This document shows, in pieces, positions 24,940-32,862 of a stretch of DNA of 64,000 nucleotides (position 1 is the stretch's first letter; the number at the start of each line of letters is the position of its first letter). Position numbers and translations under genes: made by a program. The stretch is from Streptomonospora nanhaiensis (GTDB taxonomy: Bacteria; Actinomycetota; Actinomycetes; Streptosporangiales; Streptosporangiaceae), in contig NZ_JACCFO010000001.1 in NCBI RefSeq assembly GCF_013410565.1, positions 3,224,001-3,288,000 on the forward strand, read 5' to 3'. The notes under the pieces were generated by a model, which saw only the letters and a program-made list of their open reading frames with translations, was not told where the DNA came from and searched no databases.

Positions 24940-25563
24940 GGCGCTCCCCATTCGACGTCCGCACCGCCGCGCGGCCGGCCGCGCTCAATGCGCGCCGCAC
25001 CGCGGATGCGAGCGGAATTCGCCGTTCCGCGCCCCTGCTCCCGCGAACGGAATCAGGATCGCCACTGAATCCGCGCATTCCAGAGCCCTTAAGTTCTTGA
25101 TTCCAGATAACGAAGACCACGGCCGCCGGACGCGCCTGCGGGCGCGATGGTCAAGGCTGACACAACGGGGCATATCTATCGCATGAGGGACACCTTTTGC
25201 AAGTGACCCAGATCACAGCGCTCACGCAGCGCGTTCCCCGCGCACCAAGGAGAATGTGAAAGGTGAGAATCAAAAAGAAAAACTCACATTATCCCTCGGA
25301 ATTTCTTCGGCCACCGGCGTTGATAACCAACGCCGATCGTCGGCCCGCGGCCCGTTGGCCCGTTTCGGCCAATGTGGGCGCCGCCCCCGTCAATACCCGC
25401 CCCGAGCGCCGGAAAAACACGCCGGAAAACCACGAAGCGTAGCGGACCGTCCGCCAGAAAGGTATTGCGCACAGAGGCGGTTCTTCGGTATCAAGGGACG
25501 TCCTTTCCGCACGAATCGACGGTGAGGTGTGCCCATGTCCAGAACGGTCGGCCCGGGACCCTC
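24940..25563. other. Divergent promoter region of the two secretion operons
   Basis: About 620 bases without a gene, noticeably more AT-rich than its surroundings at 25060-25300 (for example CAAAAAGAAAAACTCACATT). Both secretion transcripts must start here. It holds two inverted repeats, listed separately. I could not fix promoter elements with confidence. Confidence 0.6.
25315..25335. promoter_or_regulatory. Inverted repeat, candidate operator of the secretion operons
   Basis: CGGCGTTG (25315-25322), ATAAC spacer, CAACGCCG (25328-25335): a perfect 8-bp inverted repeat in the AT-rich part of the divergent promoter region. Another, 6-bp repeat (TTGGCC/GGCCAA) lies at 25355-25372. Either could be a regulator site. 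Confidence 0.4.
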
Positions 25564-26178
25564 ATGAGCGAGTTCACCGGCGGCACGTCGCGCGAGAGGG
25601 TCCTGGTGACCGCGATCATCGTGACGCTGGTCGCCGCGGCGGTCTTCCTGTACGTGCAGCTCACCGGGGGCGACGACCCCGACGAGGGGTCCAACTCGGC
25701 CGACTCCTCCGGTACCTCCGGCGGCGCCGCCGAGGGCGATCGGCCCGTCGGCGACGTCATGGCGCTGCTCCCCCACACCGAGGAGCAGTTGTCCGCCGGC
25801 GCCGAGGTCGCCCGCGACTTCGTGGCCGCCTACGCCACCTACGACCCCGACGAGGACCCCCAGGAGCGCATGGACCGCGTCACCCCGCTGGTCGGTGAGG
25901 ACTTCGTCGGACAACTGGAGACGCTGATGCTGTCCCCGCCCACCGCCGGGTCGCGCCAGGACGCGCCCGCCACCACCGCCTCCGCCGAGGTCGTCGAGAT
26001 CCGCAACGTCGGCTCCGAGTCCGTCATCTTCGTCGTGGACGCCAACCTGTCCGCCGAGACCGGCGGCGCGGGCGAGACCCAGACGGCCAGCTACGCGGTC
26101 ACCGTGGTCCCCGAGAACGGCGAATGGCGGGTCTACGGCTTCCAGGACGCGTCGCTCGGCGACGCGGGGGTGCCGTGA
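25564..26178 (+). CDS. VirB8-like anchored protein, copy 1
   Basis: 204 residues from ATG 25564. One N-terminal membrane helix (~14-33) is followed by an acidic Ser/Gly linker and a ~140-residue extracytoplasmic domain beginning with helical segments (EVARDFVAAYATY) and ending in strands (ASYAVTVVPENGEWRVYGF). This order is typical of NTF2-like VirB8/TcpC domains that bridge the membrane channel and outer parts. The same plan occurs at 28340-28963. The stop overlaps the next start as GTGA. Confidence 0.68.
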   Translation: MSEFTGGTSRERVLVTAIIVTLVAAAVFLYVQLTGGDDPDEGSNSADSSGTSGGAAEGDRPVGDVMALLPHTEEQLSAGAEVARDFVAAYATYDPDEDPQERMDRVTPLVGEDFVGQLETLMLSPPTAGSRQDAPATTASAEVVEIRNVGSESVIFVVDANLSAETGGAGETQTASYAVTVVPENGEWRVYGFQDASLGDAGVP

Positions 26179-27635
26179 CCGCCCGGGGGCGCGCCGGCGC
26201 CCTGGGCGAGCGCGTGCGGACGTGGGTCCGCACGCTGGGCCGCCGCGTGCGCGCCGCGAGCGACCGCGGCGAGGTCGTGCCCCGAGTGGCCGGCGGGCTG
26301 TCGGCGCTGCTGGTGGCCGGCACCGTCACCTACGTGGCCACCGCGTGCGGCCCCGATCCCAGCGCCACCGGAGCGAGCACGACGAGCGGGGGCGGCCAGG
26401 CCGTCAACGCCTCGTACTCGGGCGGCAACATCGTCTTCGACTCCCACGGCGAGACCGCCAGCGGCACGACCAGCGTGCCGCGCAACATCCCCGAAGACAT
26501 CCTGGAGATCCAGCAAGAGGCCGCCGAGGCCTACGACTTCCCGTGGGCCGTCATCGCCGCGGTGGCCCAGAAGGAGACCCACAGCGGCCAGTACGTCAAC
26601 ACCGGCGACCCCAACTGGGACTCCGGCGTGCTGCCGGGCACCCGCAACCCCTACGGCGCCGCCGGAATCATGCAGTTCGGCGTGCTCGACCCCGAGACCG
26701 GGCAGGAGGGCGGCCGGCTCGGCAACGCGGGCAACGCCTGGGGCGGCATGCCCAAGGAGCGCGTCTCCGAGCGGGAGAACGACTGGGAGCCCGGCGAGAT
26801 GCCGGCCAACCCGGGCGGCTTCGGCATCGACGGCAACAACGACGGCTGGGTCGACGTGTGGGACCCCTGGGACAACATCATGTCCGGGGCGTTCCGGCTG
26901 GCCTGGGTCGCCAAGAACGTCGAGGAGAACCCCAACGGGTCCTACGCCTCGACCTGCCGCAGCCGGGCCGGGATCACCGACCCCCTGCAGTGCACGATCT
27001 TCATCCACAACAACGCCAAGTGGTACGTCAACCAGATCCTCGATCTGGCCGAGATCCTGTCCAACTCCGACGAGTACGGGGTGGCGCCCTCCCTGAACCT
27101 CTCGCCGGCCTCCTACTCGCCGGCGGGCAACACCGCCGACTGCGAGCCGGGCCAGGGCGGCGCGTTCACCGCCTCCTTCGGGATCCCCGCCGGGGTCACC
27201 GACGAGCACCGCACCTTCCTGGAGTTCGTGCACGCCCAGGTCGGCAAACCGTATGTGTGGGGCGCGGAGGGGCCCAGCAGCTTCGACTGCTCCGGGCTGG
27301 TGTTAGCGGGCCTCCGCGAGATCGGCGTGACATTACCCAGGGTCGCCGGGTCCCAGTGGCAGGAACTCGACGCCTACAGCGGCAACGGTGTCACCGCCCA
27401 CCGGGTGCAGACCGGCACCCTCGACGTCTCCAAGCTCCAGGCGGGCGACATCGTGTTCTTCCGCGGGAGCTATCCCGGGCACGTCGGCGTCTACATCGGC
27501 AACGGCGAGATGATCGACGCCGGCAACCCGCGCGTGGGCGTGCGCCGCGGCCCCCTCGACACCGAGTACTGGCGCTCCACCTACACCGGCGCCGTGCGGC
27601 TCTCCTTCAGCGGCGGCGGCGCGATGGAGGCGTGA
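26175..27635 (+). CDS. Lytic transglycosylase-like plus NlpC/P60 cell-wall hydrolase
   Basis: 486 residues from GTG 26175, overlapping the upstream stop by GTGA. A membrane anchor or signal sequence lies at ~38-58 (ending in ATAC, an imperfect lipobox). A transglycosylase-like domain starts near 105 with a candidate catalytic Glu134 in AVAQKETHS. The C-terminal NlpC/P60 endopeptidase domain (~350-486) has Cys372 in FDCSG and His436 in GHVGVYIG. This is the VirB1-type pairing of Gram-positive type IV systems, which cuts peptidoglycan to let the apparatus pass. Confidence 0.9.
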   Translation: MTARGRAGALGERVRTWVRTLGRRVRAASDRGEVVPRVAGGLSALLVAGTVTYVATACGPDPSATGASTTSGGGQAVNASYSGGNIVFDSHGETASGTTSVPRNIPEDILEIQQEAAEAYDFPWAVIAAVAQKETHSGQYVNTGDPNWDSGVLPGTRNPYGAAGIMQFGVLDPETGQEGGRLGNAGNAWGGMPKERVSERENDWEPGEMPANPGGFGIDGNNDGWVDVWDPWDNIMSGAFRLAWVAKNVEENPNGSYASTCRSRAGITDPLQCTIFIHNNAKWYVNQILDLAEILSNSDEYGVAPSLNLSPASYSPAGNTADCEPGQGGAFTASFGIPAGVTDEHRTFLEFVHAQVGKPYVWGAEGPSSFDCSGLVLAGLREIGVTLPRVAGSQWQELDAYSGNGVTAHRVQTGTLDVSKLQAGDIVFFRGSYPGHVGVYIGNGEMIDAGNPRVGVRRGPLDTEYWRSTYTGAVRLSFSGGGAMEA

Positions 27636-27723
27636 CGCCGCGAACCGCCAGAACGAACGACGAACGACGACCCACCGCCGCGGCCCCGCCCCCGCCGAGG
27701 CCACACAGAAAGGAAGGACGACG

Positions 27724-28248
27724 ATGGTCGCACCTTTGGTAGTCGCCCTCGGCGGGGCGGCACTGCGCGCGGCCGGGCCCTGGCTGGCCCGCACCGCCGC
27801 CCCCTGGGTCATGCGCACGGCCCTGCCGTGGCTCGGCCGCACCGCCATGAGCGCCGGCCGCGGGCTGGCCACCCGCTTCGGCCCCCGGATCAGCGGATGG
27901 CTCGCCCAGCGCGGCTGGGGCCGGGCCCTGCTCGGCTTCGCCAGCCGGGTCGGCCCCAAGCTCGGCGGGGTGTTCCGCTTCGGCGGCGCCGTGCTCGGCT
28001 TCGCGGGCAAGGCGCTGGGCCTGCTCGGGCGGGCCGCCGGCGGCCTGGCCTCCGGCGCCATGTCCCTCGCCAGCGACATCGGCGGCGCCTTCGCCGCCGG
28101 GCTCGCCGGCGGAGGCGGCCTGTTCTCGCTGGCGGGCCAGTTCGAGGCGGCCGTCGCCGGTGGCGGCGCCGCGCAGTCGGGCATGGGCACGACCGTGACC
28201 GACGGCCTCCGAAAGGCCCGGAACGGCCAGTACGGCCTGGCCACCTAG
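27724..28248 (+). CDS. Hydrophobic Gly/Ala/Arg-rich protein of the secretion locus
   Basis: 174 residues from ATG 27724, with AAGGAAGG upstream. The sequence is a succession of amphipathic, Gly/Ala/Leu-rich segments with spaced Arg and Trp residues (PWLARTAAPWVMRTALPWLGRT), without a classical signal peptide or clear single membrane helix. It resembles pore-forming or membrane-inserting peptides in composition more than an enzyme. Lying between the wall hydrolase and a VirB8-like gene, it could be a membrane component or an exported product. No family recognised. Confidence 0.62.
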   Translation: MVAPLVVALGGAALRAAGPWLARTAAPWVMRTALPWLGRTAMSAGRGLATRFGPRISGWLAQRGWGRALLGFASRVGPKLGGVFRFGGAVLGFAGKALGLLGRAAGGLASGAMSLASDIGGAFAAGLAGGGGLFSLAGQFEAAVAGGGAAQSGMGTTVTDGLRKARNGQYGLAT

Positions 28249-28339
28249 CGGCGCAACCGCGGCGGTCCGAAAGCCGGAGGCGGCGCGCACCCGCGCGGCC
28301 TCCGGTTCCGGCCGCCCTCGGCACCACCACGGCAAGGAC

Positions 28340-28963
28340 ATGAGAGACTCGCTCTTCCCGCAGCGCACCACCACCGTGTTCATGGTGACCATCGCGGTCC
28401 TCATCGGCGCGCTGGTGGCCCTCGCGCTGGCCATGATGGACGGCGGGTCGCCGGGTCCCGCCGAGGGCGCGAGCGACCGGTCGGGCTACCCGCCGTTCGG
28501 CGAGGCGCTGCCGGTCGACGAGGCCGACTACGCCGCCGCGGCCGAGGTCGCCCTGGCCCACACCGAGGGCTACGGCACCTACACACCCGGGCAGAGCGCC
28601 GAGGACCACCTGGCGGCCGTGCGCGAGGCCGCGCCGCTCGCCGACGTCCCCGAGGGCGTTGACCTGGCGGGCGCCACCGCCGCCCACACCGCCCTGGAGG
28701 ACCTCGGCGCCGCGACGCAGGGCGCCGCCCAGGTCGCCCGCATCGAGTACCTGGGCGCGGAGTCCATGGAGCTGTCGGTCGACGTCACGGCGGTGCCCGA
28801 GGAGGGCCCGGCCGAGGCCGAGGACGTCGACCTGGGCCGCTACACCGTGCTGCTGATGCGCGAGGACGACGCCTGGGTGGTGACCAGCGCCGTGCCCGAG
28901 GCGCCCGAGGGCGGCGGGCCCGGAGGCGGCCCCACCGGCGACAACGAGCCGGCGGACCTGTGA
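28340..28963 (+). CDS. VirB8-like anchored protein, copy 2
   Basis: 207 residues from ATG 28340. An N-terminal membrane helix (~13-33) precedes a Gly/Pro/Ser linker and an extracytoplasmic domain with a helical start (AEVALAHTEGYGTYTP) and a strand-rich end (YTVLLMREDDAWVVTS). The pattern repeats that of 25564-26178 (compare AYATYDPDEDPQERM with GYGTYTPGQSAEDHL). Two VirB8-like proteins in one system may form a hetero-oligomer. It ends in an acidic Gly-rich tail. Confidence 0.66.
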   Translation: MRDSLFPQRTTTVFMVTIAVLIGALVALALAMMDGGSPGPAEGASDRSGYPPFGEALPVDEADYAAAAEVALAHTEGYGTYTPGQSAEDHLAAVREAAPLADVPEGVDLAGATAAHTALEDLGAATQGAAQVARIEYLGAESMELSVDVTAVPEEGPAEAEDVDLGRYTVLLMREDDAWVVTSAVPEAPEGGGPGGGPTGDNEPADL

Positions 28964-28986
28964 CGCACCCGAGGAGGAGGTGGGGC

Positions 28987-29664
28987 ATGTTCGGACGACG
29001 GCGCCGCGCCGAGTCCCGGCCGGCCCGGCGGCGATGGCGGCGCCGGGGCGACGGCGGCGCGACCCGCGCCGACTACTCCATCGCGGGGGTCTCGCTCTCG
29101 GTCAGCGGCATCCTCAGCTACGTGTTCGTCCAGGCCATGACCGGCTCCACCCCCTTCGCCGAGGACCAGCAGGCCGGCACCGACCAGGTCAACTTCAGCA
29201 CCGCCGCCGCGGGCGACTGCGACCGCGGCAGCGTGCAGCAGGCCGAGGGGTACGACAACGGCCGCATCCCCACCGAGGCGCTGTGCGAGCTGACCGAGGA
29301 GGGCCAGTACCTGCGGGCCGACGCCGCGGTGGCGTTCCTGGCGATGAACGAGCGCTACCGCGACGAGTTCGGCGAGGACATCTGCATCACCGACGCCTAC
29401 CGCAGCTTCGCGGACCAGCAGCGGCTCTACGACGCCTACGTCAACGGCAACGGCAACCTCGCGGCGCGGCCGGGCTCCAGCAACCACGGCGAGGGCCTGG
29501 CCGTGGACCTGTGCGGCGGGGTCGAGAACTTCGGCACCGAGCAGCACGAGTGGATGCGGGCCAACGCCAACGACTTCAACTGGTTCCACCCGACCTGGGC
29601 CCAGGAGGGCAAGAGCACCTCCGAGGCCTGGCACTGGGAGTACACCAACGCCATCCAGGCGTAA
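28987..29664 (+). CDS. VanY-type D-Ala-D-Ala carboxypeptidase (M15 family), membrane anchored
   Basis: 225 residues. ATG 28987 is preferred (AGGAGGT just upstream) over GTG 28960, which overlaps the previous stop. An Arg-rich cytoplasmic head and one membrane helix (~31-51) precede an M15B peptidase domain. The zinc ligands are visible: His167 and Asp174 in SSNHGEGLAVDL, and His216 in EAWHWEY; DAYRSFADQQRLY is the family helix. It would trim peptidoglycan stem peptides. As last gene of the plus-strand operon it supplies a second wall enzyme beside the NlpC/P60 protein. Confidence 0.88.
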   Translation: MFGRRRRAESRPARRRWRRRGDGGATRADYSIAGVSLSVSGILSYVFVQAMTGSTPFAEDQQAGTDQVNFSTAAAGDCDRGSVQQAEGYDNGRIPTEALCELTEEGQYLRADAAVAFLAMNERYRDEFGEDICITDAYRSFADQQRLYDAYVNGNGNLAARPGSSNHGEGLAVDLCGGVENFGTEQHEWMRANANDFNWFHPTWAQEGKSTSEAWHWEYTNAIQA

Positions 29665-29891
29665 GCCGGGGCGCGGCGGCGGGCCCGGTCCCGGCGCGGC
29701 CGGGGCCGGGCGCCCGGCGGGACGGGCGGGCGGAGGCGTCCCCGGCGGGCGGGCGTGCCGCGCGAAGGGACCACATGGTCGTCCAGGCGGCCGTACGAGC
29801 GGTCACACGGGCGTCGAGGCCGGTCTATACACAACAATCCTTGGCGCCCTCGTCATGGGCGCGGCGGGTCCAGGTGTCTCCCATCAACGCT

Positions 29892-31904
29892 CTAGTCGCC
29901 GGTCGGCCGGTCGGCTCCCCCGCCGCCGCCCGAGCGGTCGGTGCAGACCTCCTCGGACGCCTTCGTCTCCTCACCGCTGATGACCGCCACGACGGTGAAG
30001 CAGTAGTCCACGTCCGGGTTGAGGCCCACGAGCTCGATCTCCTCGGCCGGCGGCCGGGTGTCGGCGAGGAGCACGGCCGGCTCGCCCTTGGGGCCGCCCA
30101 TGATGTTGTAGACGTCGTCGCCGCCGTGCCCGGTCCAGGTCAGCACCACCGACACCTCGGCGTCCTCGGCGATCTCCACGTCACCCGGGGGCCGGGGCCG
30201 GCCCTCCGGCCGGTCGGACTCCTGCGCGCCGCCCTCGCCGTCGCCGTCGCCGGCGGTCCCGGTCTGCGACGGGGACGCGGCCGCCTCCGTGCCGTCCTCC
30301 CCGCCCTCCTCGTCGCCGCCCAGCACCAGGACGACGGCGGCCACGGCCAGGGCCACCGCGGCGGCGGCGATCGCGACCGCCAGCGCCGCGATGAGGACCA
30401 CGCGGTCGGCCGGGCCGCGCCCCGCGGGCTCGCTCGGCGAGGCGAGCGGCAGCGGCGCGCCGTGGGCGGCGCCGGGCAGGGCGCGGTAGCCCAGGAACGG
30501 CTCCTCGGGGGAGAGCTGCTCCGTCTCGGCGGCCCGGTCGTCGCCGTCGCGGGCGTCGCGCGCGTCGCGGTCGTCGTCCTCCTTCTCGGCCCGCTCCTCG
30601 GCCGCACGCTCGGCCGCCCACTGCGCCCGCCGCACGGCGGCGGCCGCTGCGGGGTCGGGGCGGGCCTGCGGCGGGTTGCCGCCCCAGGCCGTGTCCGCGC
30701 GGGCGGGGCCGGCCGGGCCGCGCCCCTGCACCGGCCCCCGGCTCCACACGGGGGCGGTCCAGGTGCCGCCGACGGCCTCCTCCGGCTCCTCCTCGAAGTA
30801 GACGACCTTCTCGGCCTCGGGCTCGGCGAAGGCACCGCCGGGGGCGTCGAACGCGTCGGGGTCCGCGGCCGGGCCGGGGTCGGGCGCGGCGAAGACGCCG
30901 GTCTCCTCGCCGTCGGCGGCCTCGTCGGCGGCCGAGCCGTCCGCGCGGGTGCGGGGCCCGCGCCGGGCCCGGTCGGCGGCGGCCTCGGCCGCGCGCGGCG
31001 AATGGCCCCCGGGGTCGGCCGCCTCCGCCGCGGGCGGCTCGGCGGCGGCCGCGCCGGCGGTGCCTGCGGCTCCGGCGGCCGGAGCGCCGTCCTCGGGCGG
31101 GACCGGCGCGGCGCCGTCCGCGGGGGCCTCGCCTTCCCGCCCCTCGGCCGCCTCCGGTGCCCAGCCGTGGGCGCGCGCGACGGCGGTCAGGGCCTCGGTG
31201 AGCGCGTCGGCGTGGGCGGGCCGCCGCGCGGGATCGGGGTCCAGGGCGCGGCGCAGCAGGTCGGCGAGGTCGGCGGGGACACCGGGGCCGAGCGGGTCGG
31301 GCGGCTCCTCGCCGCTCCCCCGGGGCGGCTCCGCCGCCGGCGGCACCCGCCCGGTCAGCAGCGCCCACAGAACCCCGGCCGCGCGGTAGACGTCGGAGGC
31401 GGGGGTGGCGGGGCGCCCGGCCCACGCCTCGGGCGGCAGGTGGTCGCGCAGGTCGCGGTCGAGGGCGCGCGGCGGGAACGGCACACCCGCGGGCAGCGGC
31501 GGGTCGCCGCCGGGGCCCGCCTCAGCGCCCGACCCGCTCAGCAGCACCGTGCGCGGGTGGATTCCGTGGTGCACCCACCCGGCGGCGTGCAGGGGGGCGA
31601 GCGCGGCGGCCAGGGCCAGGCCCGCGCGCACGGCGTCGCGGGGCGACGGCCGCTCGCCGCGCGCGACAAGCGCGGCGGCCGAGCCCTCGGGGGCCTCGGG
31701 CCAGACGGCGAAGGGCGCGCCGGGACCGCCGGAGGAGCCGCCGAAGATGCCGCCGGGGCCCGGGGCGCCGCTGAGCACCCGCACCAGCACCGGCAGGCCG
31801 TCCGCCGCGCGGCGCGCCCGGAAGGTGCGGCCGGCCCCGGCCGAGCGCAGCGGCCCGGTGATCCGGTAGCCCGGCACCTTCGGAGCGTCGGCGTCGGTTG
31901 TCAT
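29892..31904 (-). CDS. Membrane pseudokinase with C-terminal FN3-like domain (second of two)
   Basis: 670 residues from ATG 31904 (GGAGGG 9 bases upstream). The kinase-like domain (~12-275) has lost every key residue: Arg42 replaces the ATP-binding Lys, the catalytic loop reads HHGIHPRT (Gly114 for Asp, His116 for Lys), and no DFG is present. A Pro/Ala/Glu-rich linker, one membrane helix (~545-575) and an FN3-like domain with two Cys follow. The domain order and the FN3 end (LNPDVDYCFTVVAV) match the protein at 1071-3452. It is convergent with the M15 peptidase gene and closes the secretion locus on the right. Confidence 0.82.
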   Translation of the reverse strand: MTTDADAPKVPGYRITGPLRSAGAGRTFRARRAADGLPVLVRVLSGAPGPGGIFGGSSGGPGAPFAVWPEAPEGSAAALVARGERPSPRDAVRAGLALAAALAPLHAAGWVHHGIHPRTVLLSGSGAEAGPGGDPPLPAGVPFPPRALDRDLRDHLPPEAWAGRPATPASDVYRAAGVLWALLTGRVPPAAEPPRGSGEEPPDPLGPGVPADLADLLRRALDPDPARRPAHADALTEALTAVARAHGWAPEAAEGREGEAPADGAAPVPPEDGAPAAGAAGTAGAAAAEPPAAEAADPGGHSPRAAEAAADRARRGPRTRADGSAADEAADGEETGVFAAPDPGPAADPDAFDAPGGAFAEPEAEKVVYFEEEPEEAVGGTWTAPVWSRGPVQGRGPAGPARADTAWGGNPPQARPDPAAAAAVRRAQWAAERAAEERAEKEDDDRDARDARDGDDRAAETEQLSPEEPFLGYRALPGAAHGAPLPLASPSEPAGRGPADRVVLIAALAVAIAAAAVALAVAAVVLVLGGDEEGGEDGTEAAASPSQTGTAGDGDGEGGAQESDRPEGRPRPPGDVEIAEDAEVSVVLTWTGHGGDDVYNIMGGPKGEPAVLLADTRPPAEEIELVGLNPDVDYCFTVVAVISGEETKASEEVCTDRSGGGGGADRPTGD

Positions 31905-32320
31905 CGAGTGGCCCTCCGAGGTCGGCCCGTCGGCACAGATGGCACCGGCCCGCTGTGCCGCCCGCGGGCCGGTCGGGGCGCGGGCCCGGCACCGGCCGAC
32001 CGCGCGCCCGGCCTCCCGGCGCGACCGCCGTGCGGGGGCCGCCCCGGTCGGGCCGGAAGGCCGGCGAGGGGCGGTGCGCGGACGGCTCCGGTGGCGGAGC
32101 CGGTGGAACGTGCGCGGACCCGCGGCGGGTGCGGGGCGGGTCCGCTGAGGAGGCCGGCGTCGGGGAGTTCGCCCGGTCCGGGACACACCAGCCCACGAAT
32201 CTTGCCGTCGCCGCACACTCCGCGTCAAGTGCGCCCGGCGCCGGATCCCCCTGCGGCACGGGCGTCGCGGCGCGGCCGGTGCCCCGCGCGCGGCGCGGCG
32301 GCGCCGGGCCGCTACGGTTA
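31905..32320. other. Divergent intergenic region, no gene seen
   Basis: About 415 bases between the second pseudokinase gene and the thioesterase operon. It is GC-rich without a supportable gene. It must hold the pseudokinase promoter and end in the thioesterase control region. Confidence 0.5.
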
Positions 32321-32336
32321 CATACCGAGCGGTATG
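32321..32336. promoter_or_regulatory. Palindromic operator before the thioesterase gene (TetR-type look)
   Basis: CATACCG, AG, CGGTATG: 7-bp perfect arms, 44 bases before the TTG start. The sequence resembles TetR-family operators controlling fatty-acid or aromatic acyl-CoA genes (TACCG...CGGTA type). The regulator gene is not in the immediate neighbourhood. Confidence 0.55.
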
Positions 32337-32379
32337 CACAGGCGCCGCCCGGCGCCCCGCACGACACGGAGGTGGACGG

Positions 32380-32862
32380 TTGAACGCGGCCGACCAGGAC
32401 CCCGGCCGGGGCAGGGCGCCCCGGCCCGCCGACGCGGCGCCCGCACCGCCCGACTACGCGCACTGGCAGGAGATCCCCACCCGCTGGGCCGACAACGACG
32501 CCTACGGCCACATGAACAACACGGTGCACTACGCGTTCATGGACACCGCCATCAACACCTGGCTGGTGGAGCAGGGCGGCCTGGACTACCGCGAGGGCCC
32601 GGTGATCGGCATGTGCGTGGAGTCGCACTGCGTCTACACCGCCGAGGCCGGGTTCCCCGAGACGCTGGCGGTGGGGCTGTCGGTGGGCCACCTGGGCACG
32701 TCGTCGGTGCGCTACGAGCTGGGCCTGTACCGGAGCGACCGGCGCACCCGGGTCGCCGAGGGCCACTTCGTCCACGTCTTCTGCGACCGCCGCACCCGGC
32801 GGCCGGTGCCCGTCGAGGGCCGGCTGCGCACCGCCCTGGAGAAGCTGCGGAGGAACCGATGA
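32380..32862 (+). CDS. Hotdog-fold acyl-CoA thioesterase
   Basis: 160 residues from TTG 32380; GGAGGT (32368-32373) 6 bases upstream makes this start convincing. The 4-hydroxybenzoyl-CoA thioesterase-like motif TRWADNDAYGHMNNTVHYAF is present, with the catalytic-type Asp, followed by the long hotdog helix and a CVESHCVYTAE strand. It should release CoA from a short or aromatic acyl thioester. The stop overlaps the next start as ATGA, so it is coupled to the alcohol dehydrogenase gene. Confidence 0.88.
   Translation: MNAADQDPGRGRAPRPADAAPAPPDYAHWQEIPTRWADNDAYGHMNNTVHYAFMDTAINTWLVEQGGLDYREGPVIGMCVESHCVYTAEAGFPETLAVGLSVGHLGTSSVRYELGLYRSDRRTRVAEGHFVHVFCDRRTRRPVPVEGRLRTALEKLRRNR

Noticed and set aside
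12556-29664. Integrative conjugative element
   Set aside because: No relaxase, integrase, excisionase, replication gene, tRNA attachment site or direct-repeat borders were found, and the borders are metabolic or pseudokinase genes.
29705-29718. GCCGGGC/GCCCGGC palindrome after the M15 peptidase gene
   Set aside because: It has no loop and many such short GC palindromes occur by chance in this composition.
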